Positions 1 through 12,830 are shown, counted from the first letter of the stretch. The stretch is DNA of 64,000 bases from Lithospermum erythrorhizon (GCA_019722365.1 JADFUC010002276.1:1-64000); one strand, 5' to 3'. Program-made: numbers and translations. The notes: generated by a model not told the origin, from the letters alone.

Positions 1-2631
1 ATCAGTACTTCCGTTCAGTTACGTATTGCTATTTCACCTCATCTAGTTGTATTTTGTTTTGGCGATGAAAGCTCAATTAAGATTGATGCACGCACCTTAT
101 CCTGTTATTAACAGAAATAAGCTAAAGAGGCACTCAGTTCACACAATACTCTCTAAATATGGAACAATTTGTTGGAATTGATAGGAAAGTCTCTCATGAA
201 ATGCTTTTACTTGATGAAGTACTAAGCATTCACAAAAACATTATTTTGAATGAATCATCTTTATTTAATCGCTGAAATCTAACATAACCATATAAAAATG
301 TAAATAAGGATTGCGTTTGCTTACATTAGGAGGTATGCATTGAATAACACCAATTATTTTCTTTCGATTTTCAACTTTGTATAAAACTTTCGTGATTCAA
401 AGAATATCTTATAAATATATTATATAATACTATTATTTTATTACTCCTTTCCATTAATATGATTATTTTATCGTACAAATATGTCGTTTTTGATAACTTT
501 AATAATTTATTTTTTGTTAAATAATGATATGTTTTATGTAGAACTATTATTATTATTATAATAGGTGTTAGTTAAATAATCATATATTTTTATGAAATTA
601 TTATTTATTTAAAAGTATTATTTATTATTATGTAGAGGCTATTGTTATTATTATTACAATAGGTATTAGTTAAATAACCGTATGATTTTAGTAGAATTAT
701 TATTATTATTATTATTATTATTATTTTTATTTAATTCCATGAAAATATGGTGCATATATTGGGATCACAAAAATTTAAATTATATTTTTAAATCACATAC
801 CAATTTACTTGAGCATAAGCAAATAATTAGATGATACAATATTGATGATCAATTATTGACTATATAAATAAGAGGACATTAAATTTTTAAAAGTAATATT
901 TGTATCTACTCCCATGGACATATCGATTTAAGTATAGTATACATGAATACGTATTTTATTGTAATTTTTTATATTTATATTTAAAAGAGTTATTTGTGAT
1001 CAGAAGTTTTCCTTAAAAAATAAAAATATTAATTAGAAAAAAGTAAAACAAGTGTAAGTTTTTACATTGTTTTTAGAATGATTTTCGAATTAAATATAAA
1101 AAATATATCGAATATTTGAGAAATCGATTAAGTAATAAGTAAATCATGGCGTCTCGTTCTTAGTAATAATAAAGATAATAATCGTATTGGCAAAGGGAAA
1201 ACCTCTCTTGCCTGGCAGACCTGTGACTACATATGAGGTGGTCACATAAATAATTATAAATTATTTTAGATAAAATATAATTTATATGGAAAAAAATTCA
1301 TTCATGTGTTTATCCCCTCAATTACTGTTCAAGTTCTGCCACTGCTACAACATAAGATTACTATAATGACAATTTTTAGAACATATATTATTATGATCTC
1401 TACACATATAGGAATATTCATTTCGATATGTAAATTTAGCATCTTTACAAATCTACAAGAAAAATTACTTGCATATGCAATAATACAGAAACAACCTTAA
1501 TAAATTAACAGAATTGTGATATATAATTGTACATTAAGCTTATTATTACTTGCTTAGACATTCCCATGTCGCTTTCTCTTCTTGTTGAATATATATAACA
1601 AATGAAAGCAAATTATTGGAAATATTTCTTTGCTTAGTATATATTTAGATTTTTTCGAAGTTTTTATTATCCAATCATCAAGCCCTGAAAATTGGAGCAT
1701 GAAATTAAATAGTTTAACACAGTTACTAAGTCTTCCTCCGTCTCAAAATGTTAGATCACTGCTAATATGTATACACACCAAAATTAAAATGAGATAGCGT
1801 TTATCATATTTACCTCAAATAATCTAAACTAGATAATGCATATAGAAATTAGACAATAGCTTTTTTATCATGTTTATCGCGATAAATGAAATTTTATTAA
1901 TGATATGATAAAAATATCGACTCCTTTAAAAGATGAATCTTACTATTACATTCTAAGGTATTACATCCTCAATGAAATGATGAGTACTTAAGCCAACGTA
2001 TCTTGAATTCTTAATATAAAGTTAAGTACTCCATAAGAAGAAGCTTGATTTACTAAACTACAAACCTTAACATATACTTCCTTCTTCATAACTTGTCCTG
2101 TTTAATTTGTTTAAAAATTTGTGAGAAAACATATTTAATAAGGGATTTTCTTAAAGTTTCTTGTTTTCACAAAAACATATACATTGCTAAGAAAATGAAA
2201 AAAGTAAAAGTAAGCAATGCGATGGTACATAACTCAAATTATTCCATTTGTAATTGTCCACTTTGTTTCTTAAATTCTTTCAGCTAGCATGTATATTTTC
2301 TAACTTTTGGTTATTGGCTTTCTCTCTAACTTGTTGAATTTGTTTTTTTGATAAAAATAACCAGCTCAAGCAATTATCTTGTCCTTTGGGAACTCATTGC
2401 AACTTCCACAAAATTTGGAACTAAACTACAGCAAAAATCCTCATCATCAGTGGACAAATTACAACCAAATGGAGCACCATTTACTTAGACCATTTAACAG
2501 TGCTTGGGACAAGTAGAATTACATCACATTTGATGTTTGCTTCCTTGATAATATTTCAATTTTAGATTGATAGGAATACAAAATTACCTGTTTTACAGGT
2601 TCAGATTACTTGTTGTCACATTGATGTTTGG
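1..2631. other. AT-rich intergenic DNA (or 5' intron of the SEP-like locus)
   Basis: I see no coding exon here. The stretch is strongly AT-rich. Around 534-745 it holds a degenerate tandem duplication of about 105 bp, in which an ATT-repeat tract plus a motif like ATAGGTRTTAGTTAAATAA occurs twice, ending in an (ATT)n run near 700-732. I looked for the MADS-domain exon and exon 2 of the SEP-like gene that begins at about 2632 and found neither. If those exons exist they lie left of the window, and this stretch would then be intronic. Confidence 0.5.
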
Positions 2632-3513
2632 GAGTTAAGTAGTCAGGGGTATTTGAAGCTGAAGCTCATTGTGAAGCTCTTCAGGGGAACCCAACAGAGG
2701 TTTGACAAATGAATGGCTAAAATCAAACACACCATATTAAAATAGAAGTTATGACCATTATTTACTACTATTATGATCACGGGAATCTTCTTGGGGAAGA
2801 GATCTTGGTCCTTTTGAGCACAAAGAACTTGAAACTCTAAGAGAGGCAGCTTGATTCATCTCTCCAAGCAGATTAGATCACAGGTATTTGTTTCTTTTTA
2901 ATTTATCTTATTTGAGGTATTCTAATTAAAATATTGTTGCGAGTTGAATGATATTCCATGGTAAAAAATTGCAGACACAAGCAATGCTAGATCAGCTCTA
3001 CGAATCTCCAGAGAGTAAGAGACCACTTAATAAAGGGTTTCTTTTTATAACCATGTATTAAGACAGGTTTAATATTTCTAAATAGATTGTCACCATTTTC
3101 AGAAGTTTTGAATATCTTCAGGGGCACTTAGCCACTGAATGAAGCAAACAAGACTCTAAAACAAAGGAGTAGAAGCCCTACTAATGATTTTAATGCAACA
3201 AGTGAGCTGCATTCATTAGGAAACATAATCCTTGTAATAAAATTGTAAGCATCTTTAATTATCTTTTATAGTTATTGGAAGAGGATGAAATTAATCTGCA
3301 GTGGAATCAAATGCTCATGAGGAAATGGTGTATGGTCGGCCGGCGACTCAACCTCATAGTGATGCCTTCTTCCATCCTTTGGAATGTGAACCAACACTAC
3401 AAATGGGGTATGCCCTCTTTTTCCTCTATCAAAAACACAATCAACGCACTGGTATTTCTTGTAGTCTTGTTACTTGTACTGCTTACTTGTTCGTCCCTCT
3501 AAATTTAATATTT

Positions 3514-3553
<40 letters not shown>

Positions 3554-3854
3554 TTCCCCTTACAAAAATTCTAGTTCCACCGTTGCTGCTCTATATACTT
3601 TAATTGAGCCTCTTACTTAGATTGATTACACTATCTAATTCGTAAGATAGAGACTGAGGAACGATATAGAGGCATATAAAGAGATTTAGAGGATCGTCGA
3701 TGAAAAAAATTGGAACTGTAAATTCTTGTACATGAATATAAGTTTTATATATGCAGGCAACTTTTTATCTTGCTAATCAGGCTATTGAAATGCAGATACC
3801 AAAATGAAGCAGGTCAAGTATATGAATAACTACATGCCAAGCTGGTTGCCATGA
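2632..3854 (+). pseudogene. SEPALLATA3-like MADS-box gene, 3' exons, frame-disrupted
   Basis: These are remains of an E-class (SEP/AGL9-type) MIKC MADS-box gene, a family of floral-identity factors that bridge MADS tetramers in the nucleus. Exons recognisable by translation: K-domain exon 3 (about 2632-2699, ELSSQGYLKLK then, one base shifted, AHCEALQGTQQR); exon 4 (about 2783-2883, LLGE/LGPLSTKEL/ERQLDSSL); exon 5 (2975-3014, TQAMLDQL); exon 6 (about 3122-3168, EANKTLKQR); exon 7 (3272-about 3407, LEEDEINLQWN, then after a shift VYGRPATQPHSDAFFHPLE and CEPTLQMG); last exon (3757-3854, ending NNYMPSWLP and a stop). FFHPLECEPTLQ and the WLP end are SEP3-type motifs. Most exons carry one or more 1-2 base indels, often in short homopolymers, while most splice sites survive. 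The MADS-domain exon and exon 2 are not in the preceding 2.6 kb. It is a decayed copy or, less likely, a real gene in error-rich sequence. Confidence 0.85.
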
Positions 3855-5299
3855 GAATAAGAGAATGGATTGACAAAATTCGTCTCATCTCTCTGAAGTC
3901 CATTTCAATTTTTATACATGCTCTGCATGTTATTGAACTTAGCTTGTGTAATAGTGTACTATTAAAGACCATATAAGTTCATGAAGGCGATCGACAACGA
4001 CTTATGTTACTAAGCTTTTGGCTTAGTTATATAGTTATTACCGTTCGTAGTTTTCGTTTTGGAATTATAGTATTGGAATATGAAATAAAAAAAAATTTTG
4101 ATTGAACGTTATAGAAAGCGTTTAATAAATAATATAAAATTTTAGAAATTCAAGATAAGTTTATATATGCACTGAGGAATATTTGTATAAACATAGATAT
4201 GAGATAATTCTTGTAGGTAAGTGTGAAATCTGATTTTAAAGAGTTTTGTGTATTATGGGAGATTTGTAATGTTGCTTGATAGTTCGCATTAGTGTCTGAA
4301 ATTGATACCGTTTAATTAATATGGCTTTAATATTAATGACTTTAATTGTAGTATTTGAAAAATATCTACAGATTAAGATTTTAAGGTATATATTAAAATT
4401 AAATATTTTAACATAATTAGGTAAATACGATAAAATTGATACACCTGAAAAATCATTAATTGATGAAACACAGTAAAATTACATCATTCTATAAAAATAT
4501 TACAAAAAGTAAAATATCTTCAAATTTTTAGCTTGTTCAATAAATATAATATAGAATTTATTTGTATTATATAATTATTAAATTTATATAAGGCTACATT
4601 AAATATATTGATATTATATAATATACATTTTTAATTTATTTATATAATGTCAATATATCACGATTGATATATTTAATGTAAATATTCTTTTATTGAATAT
4701 TTCATAATAAATAATGAGATACTTGGAACTCACTTAATAAAATATATTAATGAAACATTGAGGATTAATATATTAAAATATTTCAAAATAATATTTAAAT
4801 AATTATCTAAGAGATATTTTCAAATATTACAAATTAAAATGGTAATATTAAAGTGTTAAGGGACAAAATGAGAATGATTTGTGCAAAAATTCTTCAAAAT
4901 TGTGTTTTTGATCCAAAAAAGCAACATGAAAACTTGGGTAATTTTTCGTGTTAACAAGGGACTAAATAGAGAACCGTATGTACACTAACAAGGATCGTTT
5001 ACTGCCCCGGCTGCTATAAGCGTGGCGAAAATGCAATTCGGCCTGCTACTTTAGGCCAATGTGCAATTAGCTTCATAGATATTATAACAAATTATAAAAT
5101 GTTCAACCTCGCTAACTAAATCACATATAAATACCACAATACACTAATCATTAGTATAAGAAGTTCGAATAAGGGTTGTGCTTGTCCCTTGGCATTATTA
5201 ATTCTTAAATTAAAAGCCCATACAAAATCTAAAGTTAGGCAAAAATATCTTTTAATTATTAATTCCACCTCTTGGTGATAACTCAAAGGTTAATAAAAT
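3855..5299. other. AT-rich intergenic DNA with a small hairpin
   Basis: I see no coding exon. At about 4590-4682 two arms related to CATTAAATATATTGATATTATA and its reverse complement can fold into an AT-rich hairpin, which looks like a short MITE remnant. Confidence 0.4.
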
Positions 5300-5558
5300 T
5301 AACTCTCCCTCCGTTTTTTAGTTTTTGGGTTTTAGTCATTTTGCACATAGATTAGAGACGGAAAAGTAGTAAAAATGCATGAAAATATAAAATGACAAAT
5401 CAATTTCAAAAGCCATTATCATTGGTTGGTTGTTACATAAAGAGATAAATTGGTCAAAAAGTACATTGAAAATGTGAAAATGTTATTTATTATCTTTAAA
5501 AAGCGACAGCTAAAAATTATTTGGCTAAAACAAAAACTAAAAAAATGGAGAGGTATTA
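5300..5558. repeat. MITE with Stowaway-like ends
   Basis: The left end reads TAACTCTCCCTCCGTTTTTT followed by AGTTTTTGGGTTTTAGTCA. The right end is its approximate reverse complement (CTAAAACAAAAACTAAAAAA, then TGGAGAGGTATTA). Short length, TA-flanked ends, terminal inverted repeats and no coding capacity fit a Tc1/mariner-type MITE. Confidence 0.65.
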
Positions 5559-6479
5559 ATTATTAAGTAAATGCTTTTATGGATTTTAGCGTATGGGGAA
5601 CTCTTGACTATACATGAGTTGTAACTATATTATATGTAGTACTCCATGTTGTTACTCAACTGAACTATATCTATAATTCGGAACTTGATTCTTTTTAAAA
5701 CCCGAGGTTTCTTGATTATTTTGGTATATAAGTAAATAGAAATTTCATCCATTATTTAATTAATTTTTGATTGATAAAGCAAGCTTAATTTTTACAACGT
5801 AATACAGAAAATGATGAAGTACCTGAGCTAAAAGGTAGGAAGTACCAAATCAGCAGAGTAAATTAATTGAATGATTTGGAGTTAAAATTATTCGTGGTTT
5901 GTGGTGTAATTAATGGCTTGAGATAATAAGAAACGTATCGCGCCAGAAGCGCTGGAAAAAGATTTGTAATATTATAATTACGGTTTCGGATGATAAATGG
6001 CATCTGATTTGTCATATGCTCTAACTTTTATAATTGTCGTGCGTCGGCTTTTTAACTAACTTTCAAGCTAACTGCGCGTGTTTAAAATAAAGCCCAATGA
6101 TCGGTGGTTTTGAGCAAAAGTGGCATTATGAATCTCGATTATTCGCGTAATATTTATGCCCATTCTTCTTCTTTAGCCTTGCTGCTTGTTGTGTATTATT
6201 ATTATTCTTGTTATTTACACACATAATAGATATATGAGTTTAATTAGGATTGTGTTTTATATATTAGGTAATTGATAATTATAAAATAGAATTATTAGTA
6301 GTTAACTTTTATATGAATTAACTACTCATTAGGAATCAAGTGAACAAATTAGTTCTGACTTGTTATTATTCACTTTTCACACTTAAAAGATTTGAATATA
6401 AATCATACAAATTATTTGGCTTGTACTAATGCATTTTACTTCTTATTTATTTGCATGCACATATATTGTTGGGAAAACT
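5559..6479. other. AT-rich intergenic DNA with one member of a dispersed repeat
   Basis: No exon is seen. Positions 6191-6325 are clearly related to 19022-19170: both have an ATT tract, then ATAATAGATATA, TTTAGTTAGGATT-like, TAGGTAATT and TTAGTAGTTRACTT blocks in the same order and orientation. Confidence 0.45.
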
Positions 6480-6483
6480 ATGA

Positions 6484-6484
<1 letters not shown>

Positions 6485-6531
<47 letters not shown>

Positions 6532-6666
6532 CTAATAATAATAATAATAATAATAACTAATACTAATAATAACAATAATAGCAATAATAACAATAAGAAT
6601 AAGAATAAGAATAATAATAATAATAATAATAATAGTAAAAATAATAATAATAATAATAATACTAAA

Positions 6667-6719
<53 letters not shown>

Positions 6720-6720
6720 G
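6485..6720. repeat. (AAT)n microsatellite
   Basis: About 235 bp of almost pure AAT/TAA trinucleotide, broken by occasional C, G or A substitutions (AAC, AAG, ACT variants). The poly-isoleucine open frame on the minus strand is a by-product of this repeat. Confidence 0.95.
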
Positions 6721-7057
6721 AAAAAGTGAGTTGTCCACCGAACTATCGATTAATAATTTTCGGTTAGGTCCTTTGAGCTATGCGTTATTTTTAAATGAGT
6801 CGCTGTCTTATTATTCTTTTTTTTGGCATAGTCCATGGACACAAATGACTATAATCGCCATTTTGAAATGTAGTGATTAAGGAGATTTCGATTAAGGACA
6901 ACCAGGTCATTTTAAGCCTCTAAATTCATTATTCTGAGTATTAGTATATTGTTTCCCCTTTACCCACAACATGAAACTAAGTATAGGGGCGCATTTAAAA
7001 TATTTTACGTAATTAAGAATAATATCCGCCTTTTCTTTGTTTGATGCTTTACCCTAG

Positions 7058-7943
7058 CATTTGGAAATATGAGATGTTAGATCGTAAATATGAGCTTCTG
7101 ACCGATTATTACGTTTAATAATAATAAGTTCGGGACATATGTTAATTGTTGGACAATTAATATATTAGGATAAACTTGATTGACATTAGAGTTATGATGG
7201 CATTACACAAGTCATTTCCTTGTCATATATTAATATGATGTTTGGTTAAACATAAATTAATATATTTATTTAATTCGATCGAGATTAAGAGGTCATGTAA
7301 TGACTAAAACAAATCATAATACATTTGATTATAACTTTCGGGGTTTAAAAATATAAGCATAGCGAGAATATTGGAGGCGAGGGAATTCAATTGTTGGAAA
7401 TCCCTGAATTCGACTATTATGTTGAAATGATAAGGGTTCAGGAATTTTTATTTGTAGAATCGTTATTGAATATTACAACCCGCTGCGATGTGTTTATTTC
7501 GAAATTCTAAGAACACATTTAGCTTGTTTAGTTGATATGATCGAGGGAAAGAGGAGGAGAGTTTTTTGTGTGAAACTCTTGAAAGCCTTAAAAGTAGGGA
7601 TTTTTGAGCCACTATATAAAGATTAATTTTGGAGATGAAAAACTTGCGTGATTAACAACTTTTAAAGTTGAGAACTATCTCTCTCCTGTCTTCTTCGTTT
7701 AGGCGACTAGTAGGTGTCCAACCTCGTCTCTGATTTCATATTTTAAAGAGCTCTGAAGTAAAGTTCCAGTGTTAAGTTAAATGCGTTGGTGTGGGTATTC
7801 TTAGAGCAATCACATTGATTGTTCGAGTCTCCTCAAATTTATTCCATTTCGCGAATCTACGAAGAAGATAAGCGGCAGCATGTTATTGTTTTTATTATAT
7901 TCTTAGAATCCTGATTACGGTTTTGTAATTGTTATTTTAATCA
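7058..7943 (+). repeat. 5' LTR of a degenerate Ty1/copia retrotransposon
   Basis: Aligns along its length with 16956-17921. Both begin TTGGAAATATGAGATGTTA, share TTAATTGTTRGACAATTAAT and ATATGATGTTTGGTTAAACA blocks, a GGAGATGAAAACTTGCG-like block and TTATTGTTTTTATTATATT, and end near TTATTTTAATCA. The following bases (ATGGAAATCAATGATGG) could be a mutated initiator-Met primer-binding site, but that is weak. Confidence 0.8.
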
Positions 7944-8269
7944 CATGGAAATCAATGATGGCATCATGGGTAGGACTACAGTGTATTTACATAATAATTA
8001 AATGCATGAAATTAAGATTTATGTATTCTAAATCTAAATTTTATATGTTAAATTGCAATTATATAATTTTTTAATTCAGTTGTAGAAGTATGTTAAGCTA
8101 AATAAATTAATCTAATTAATTGTTAATCTTTTTTTTAAAATAATTGATGTCGTTAAATCCCAAAAATATTTTCGGATTTTTTATGAATTTTTAAAGGATT
8201 TTTTGAGCAAAAATTATATCGATTCGATTTAGAATTGATTAAAACTAATGGTTTTCATGAGACATTACA

Positions 8270-8535
8270 GGAAGTGTCTGGGCAGAGCGTAGAAGGTCAA
8301 ATGATTGAGCGACATGGAAAGTCAACGTATTGACACGTCGGAAAAAGCCTGCCAAAATCTGCCCGATATCGTCGTCGCGGCGTCAGCGGTTTTATCTTAT
8401 GATGCCACGTTAGAGCTGATTTGGGCGTCCATTTTGCAAATTCTTTGTCGTCGACGTGTGGTCTGGGTGGGCGGCCCAGGCTGGTGAGGGAACTTGTTTT
8501 CACGATGGTTAACATAATGCCCGACCCGTAAAAAA
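8270..8535. other. GC-richer segment of unknown origin next to the TRIM
   Basis: This block is noticeably richer in G, C and CpG than the AT-rich DNA to its left. It gives short open frames on both strands, none with recognisable similarity. It sits inside the copia element just left of the 5S-bearing LTR and is probably part of an older insertion. Confidence 0.3.
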
Positions 8536-9320
8536 TGTTGTGTGTGTGTATGTGTGATATGTTTCACCGTAGATTTGATTGGTACTACTGCATGCAATCA
8601 AGATGCATCTTGCTTTTCGGAAGCTGCGTCACATAAGAACTCCGTTGTTAGCGTCGCGACTGAGGTAATTAGGATGGGTGACCAGTAGAGGAAGTTTCTC
8701 GGTGAGCGCGTGAGTGAGGACAAAGCGTCTTTGGAAAGACCAAATGTTTTTGTGAGGCGATCCGCCAGTCTAATAACGTACCTACCGGTGAGCCGGGCGG
8801 GGGCGTACGGATAGTATCGGGCTTGAAAGCCGTTGGAGGCCCATGGAACTAAGTGCTATGGCCTTAAGTCACGGGGCCTTTCTTGCTTGAGGCCGTGAGG
8901 AGCCCACGCCAGAATCTCGCGCCACCCAGGATTAATTGCGGTCTGGATGTGTTAATGGCTCAGCGAGGGCGTTGAAGGTATTTAAAGTCAAGGGGGAGGT
9001 GAAGGTAATCTGCAAGTAAAATGTGTGTGTGTGTGTGTATGTGTGTGTGATATGTTTGATATGATTTGATTGAGTGCTACTTCGTACTATCAGTCATCTT
9101 GCTTTTGGAGGCTCGTCCTATAAAGAACTCCGTTGTTAAGGCGTGCTTGACACAGGGGGGTAATTCTAGGATGATGGGTGACCCATTAAGGAGAAGATTA
9201 CCGGTGAGCACCGTAGTGGGAACAAAAGCGTCTTTGAGAAAGACATTAATTGGTTTGTAAAGAGGCAGAATTAGTGAATCTAATAAACGTCTGCATTGTG
9301 GCCGGGCGGGGCGTTCGATT
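8536..9320 (+). mobile_element. Cassandra-like TRIM retrotransposon carrying 5S rRNA-like sequence
   Basis: Two related blocks of about 280-300 bp (about 8536-8818 and 9019-9320) flank about 200 bp of internal DNA. Each starts with a TG-rich run ending in TGTGATATGTTT, contains a 5S rRNA-like core (AAGAACTCCGTTGTTA, AGGATGGGTGACC-like) and ends in CCGGGCGGGGCGT. After the first block, TAGTATCGGGC resembles the initiator-Met primer-binding site TGGTATCAGAGC. Before the second, AAGGGGGAGGTGAAGG is a plausible polypurine tract. Short LTRs with a 5S-like domain and no coding region are the defining traits of Cassandra TRIMs. Both copies are diverged. Confidence 0.75.
9125..9215 (+). other. 5S rRNA-derived domain in the second TRIM LTR
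   Basis: Resembles the 3' two-thirds of plant 5S rRNA: AGAACTCCGTTGTTAAG, GCGTGCTTG, a TAATTCTAGGATG-like block and GGGTGACC, in the right order. Extra bases and the missing 5' part argue against a functional 5S gene. The matching but more damaged copy is at about 8635-8715. Confidence 0.7.
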
Positions 9321-9339
9321 CTGAACCGGCTTCACTTGC

Positions 9340-12300
9340 GGGCTACTTGACTATTGAAATTTGGATTGGCTTTTTGGTTTGGGTTTTTTAATTGTTTTAA
9401 ATCGATTTTGCTCAATTATTATTTTGTTATCAATTAAAATTATTTTTTAAATTAATTTCAAGTTGAAAAATTAGTTTAACTAATTTAATTTAACTAATTT
9501 AAATAGTTCTAGTTTGATTAGAGTTTATTTTAATTGGTATTGATGTCCAAATTAAAATAAAGACTATTAATTAATTAATTCTAATTTGATTAGATTTAAT
9601 AATTTGAATTGATTTAATTAAATTAGAAATCATATTATTTGATAATTGGAGCTTCTTAATAACATATAATCTAAAATTAAATTTTATTAAAAGTGTAAAT
9701 TAAAATAAATTATATTTTAGAAAATTTATTATTTAATATTAATTGTTAAAACACTTAAAATAGTTTAAATGAATATTTTATACTTGTGAAATTAAATTGT
9801 ATATTTAATTTGATGAATATACAATGACATATATTTATTTAGATTATTTGTGTGCCTTTAAAATATGGTTCTTATCTATTATTTATGATATGCTTAATTC
9901 CCCATTATTAGATAATGCGTTACATAATATTTTGATAATGGATAAGAAGGAGATTAGTGATATGAAACTTAGATGTATTTTTAGAAAAATACGAGAGATT
10001 AATCTTTTTCTTTTAAGATAGACAAGTAAGAGATTTTAATTCATTATTATTTAATGTAAATATAATAAATTAAAAATTTGAGACCCACCTGAGGAGCCAG
10101 GCAGATGATAAAGATCATCAGTAGACTAGGCGTAGTTTAGAACTAGTCAAGATTTATAGGTCATATCACGAGTCCCAATTAGTGTTATATTTTATACTTG
10201 TAATCTATGTTATATATAAGCGCTTATTATTATATATACTTGACATTACGTGGTGATTTAAAATATAACTAATCCCGCGTAAATTAAATAGTATTGTCAT
10301 ACTGCGAGAGTTGGTTGTAATTAAATAAGCGCAGTTAGAATGGTCCCCGAATCACGGACACTTGGGAGTCTCGATCGATGGATGACTCGATTTTGAAGGA
10401 AACCTTTCTTGAAACAACTCAATGAAACAATATCTGACTAAACGTGACACTTTTTTAAGAAAAGGATCAGTAAGTAGTGATACATGGCATGTCGACAAGC
10501 CAAAACTGTCTGACGTAACTCGGAGTACTTGATACGACCTCTGACGACAAGTATCTCGAAATAACAACTTTACAGCAATGACCACAATCGACAAAATAAA
10601 AAATAAAGAAATTTTGTGAGGATCAGCTGCGCATTTCGCTAAGCTCTTATTGCTTAATTTTAGAAGAAACGATCGAAACGAAGCGGCTGTCGACCTAGCA
10701 ATAAAATTGCGCGTACGAATAGGGTGTAAGCTCGCGAGAAGCTTAGTGGTCTCTGCTCTCAAGGAGTAAATCAACTTCCAATCACTTGTGATAGTGTATC
10801 AAAGGAATTAATATTTCATCACAGATAGATAGAGTGGTATGTAATTAAGTATTTATTCAACTTAGGATCTTAATATAATGTCATAGCGGTTTTGGGTATC
10901 ATTTTTCATATGGTCATAAATTTATTTACTAGCGAAATTATCAAAATGATGACGCAGCGATAACTGCTCGTATATCTCGAAAAGCGTAACAGCCAACGCT
11001 TGATAAAACTACTACATCGCGACAGCAGCAGCGCTGCCGGCACCGGCGACTAAGCGGCTCGGCGACAACCCGACACCGGCAATAAAATCGGCTTCAATGG
11101 CTATCCAAACGACAACTCATGACTCGACGATCACAACTCGATATAAGTCGGGTTTACGCAACTAATGCGCATATAATTAACCTCGACTGCGGGGAGAAAC
11201 TTATGCCGGAAATCGACGCAAAGTTAGCTTGGCGAAGATAAATAGCAGTGCGAAGCGATCATAGAATCGTTACAGGTGCGAGAGCGGCTTCGCCCAATCA
11301 TTACTGAGCGAAAGCGAGATACGGACAAATCGGCTGTTATGGCTTGTCAACTCATATGACTCTTTAATACGTGCAAGAGCTAGCTAAAGCCAAAATCTCC
11401 ACACTTGTCCAGCCAGGGGGGACACTCCCGCGTCAGCGCCTAAAAACATTCAAAATCATAATTACTACTTATACTTGACTAGTAATAGCGTTACACCTAT
11501 ATATAATCTCGTAGTAATTACTTTTAAAATCTTGACAAAAGTTCCCTGCCATATTGACTTGAGTTCGCGGCGCTTTATATTAATGATCGAGTTCCGATTA
11601 CTAGTTCCAAGGCCACTCGGCGTTCCGATATTAACAACTAATCATCACGTTTAACCATCCTTAATCACCAAGATCAACTCGCTTATCGACTTACAAAGCT
11701 TGTAATATCGAACGTGCAATCACTAAAATCCTGGTACAAACGATCCTAAATAAAGTCATAGTACAACACATCATTTAAAACCCATTTTAGAAAAAGTCAA
11801 CAAAAAGTCGAAAGCTATAATCCTCGACATTTTTCAACCCCATAAATCGATAATTATCAAATTTGTTATATGATAATCTAAACTTAAATAAGCGATTACA
11901 TAACATAATAAACATGGCTTCAAGAGATCAACTCAAATTCCCAAAAAAGTCAACATCCTCAAACTCAATAGAAGTACTCCAAAGATTCGAACTTTACTTA
12001 CCTCGACAAGTAGAGAATGGGCTGGAAACTTCTTGGAAAGTTTAGGAATGAAAATTTCATAGAATGAGGAAGAAATGGAAAGAAAATTTGAGGAAACATA
12101 AGAGAAATTCAGCCAAGCTCTTGATGAAAGAAGAAGAAGATGATAATGATGAAATTTGGATAGGTATAAGAAAGTCTCATGGGGTCAGCATGAAATATCT
12201 CGAGGGGAATTCTTCCGAAACTTTTACCGTTCGGTTTTCGGTTTAGTTTACCAAATGCCGGTTTAACAACCGAGCTCTAACAAAATTTAAATTTACGACC

Positions 12301-12830
12301 CCCGAATAATATTCTGATATCTGCATGCAGACGGGTTATTACAGGATTTGAGTCACCGTTTGTGTGCGGACTACCGGATAAGGTAGGCATTAATAAATGC
12401 TGCAGGCTGCTTTTGATGGGGTGTTTATCGCGTTTCAAGGAGGTGCAAGACTTGGGCTATAAGCATCCAACTTGACTCTATGTCGGGTAGACTTGGTTAC
12501 TTGAATGGTGATTTTCAAGTGCAAGACTTGGGCTCCTTGACAAAGAGGTCATTTATCTGATCTAAGATGAAGTTTAGTGACTCCGAGAGTTATGATAGTG
12601 TGATTGGTGATGAATTAACTATGCGATTAGGAATTGGGGAAATGCGTGCGTCTTTACCGTTCGATTCTCGGTCATGTATGATCTTGGTATACTTGAGTGC
12701 GTTTTAGGTAGGATAGCGCAAGTATTAATTCTATTATATGATTTTAAATTCACGTATGACATGAATAACTAAAGTTATATTATTTTTTTATATCTTACAT
12801 TTATAGTCCTAATATCTCACATGAATAATA
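9340..12830. other. Decayed insertion DNA inside the copia element
   Basis: I see no recognisable domain. Positions 9360-10080 are AT-rich. Positions 10330-11460 are unusually rich in CpG and CGA-type triplets for decayed repeat DNA (for example around 10970-11110). Near 12838-12862 a TACTCCCCTCAGCTGGAGAG string looks like the reverse complement of a copia polypurine tract, hinting at an antisense copia fragment. Open frames here (10352-10774 minus; 11863-12045 and 12064-12246 plus) have no recognised similarity. Confidence 0.35.

Noticed and set aside
1..2631. MADS-domain exon and exon 2 of the SEP3-like gene
   Set aside because: I searched for the conserved KRRNGLLKKA-type codons and an LERYQK-type exon and did not find either.
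6532..6738. Isoleucine/tyrosine-rich minus-strand frame
   Set aside because: It is a by-product of the AAT microsatellite.
9125..9215. A functional 5S rRNA gene
   Set aside because: Only part of the 5S sequence is present, with extra bases, and it sits inside a repeated LTR-like block.
8305..9260. Short frames in the GC-richer block and the 5S-bearing repeats
   Set aside because: They lie in TRIM or unknown repeat DNA on both strands, with no recognised domain.
10352..10774. 140-residue minus-strand open frame
   Set aside because: It has no recognisable motif and lies in decayed repeat DNA inside the copia element.
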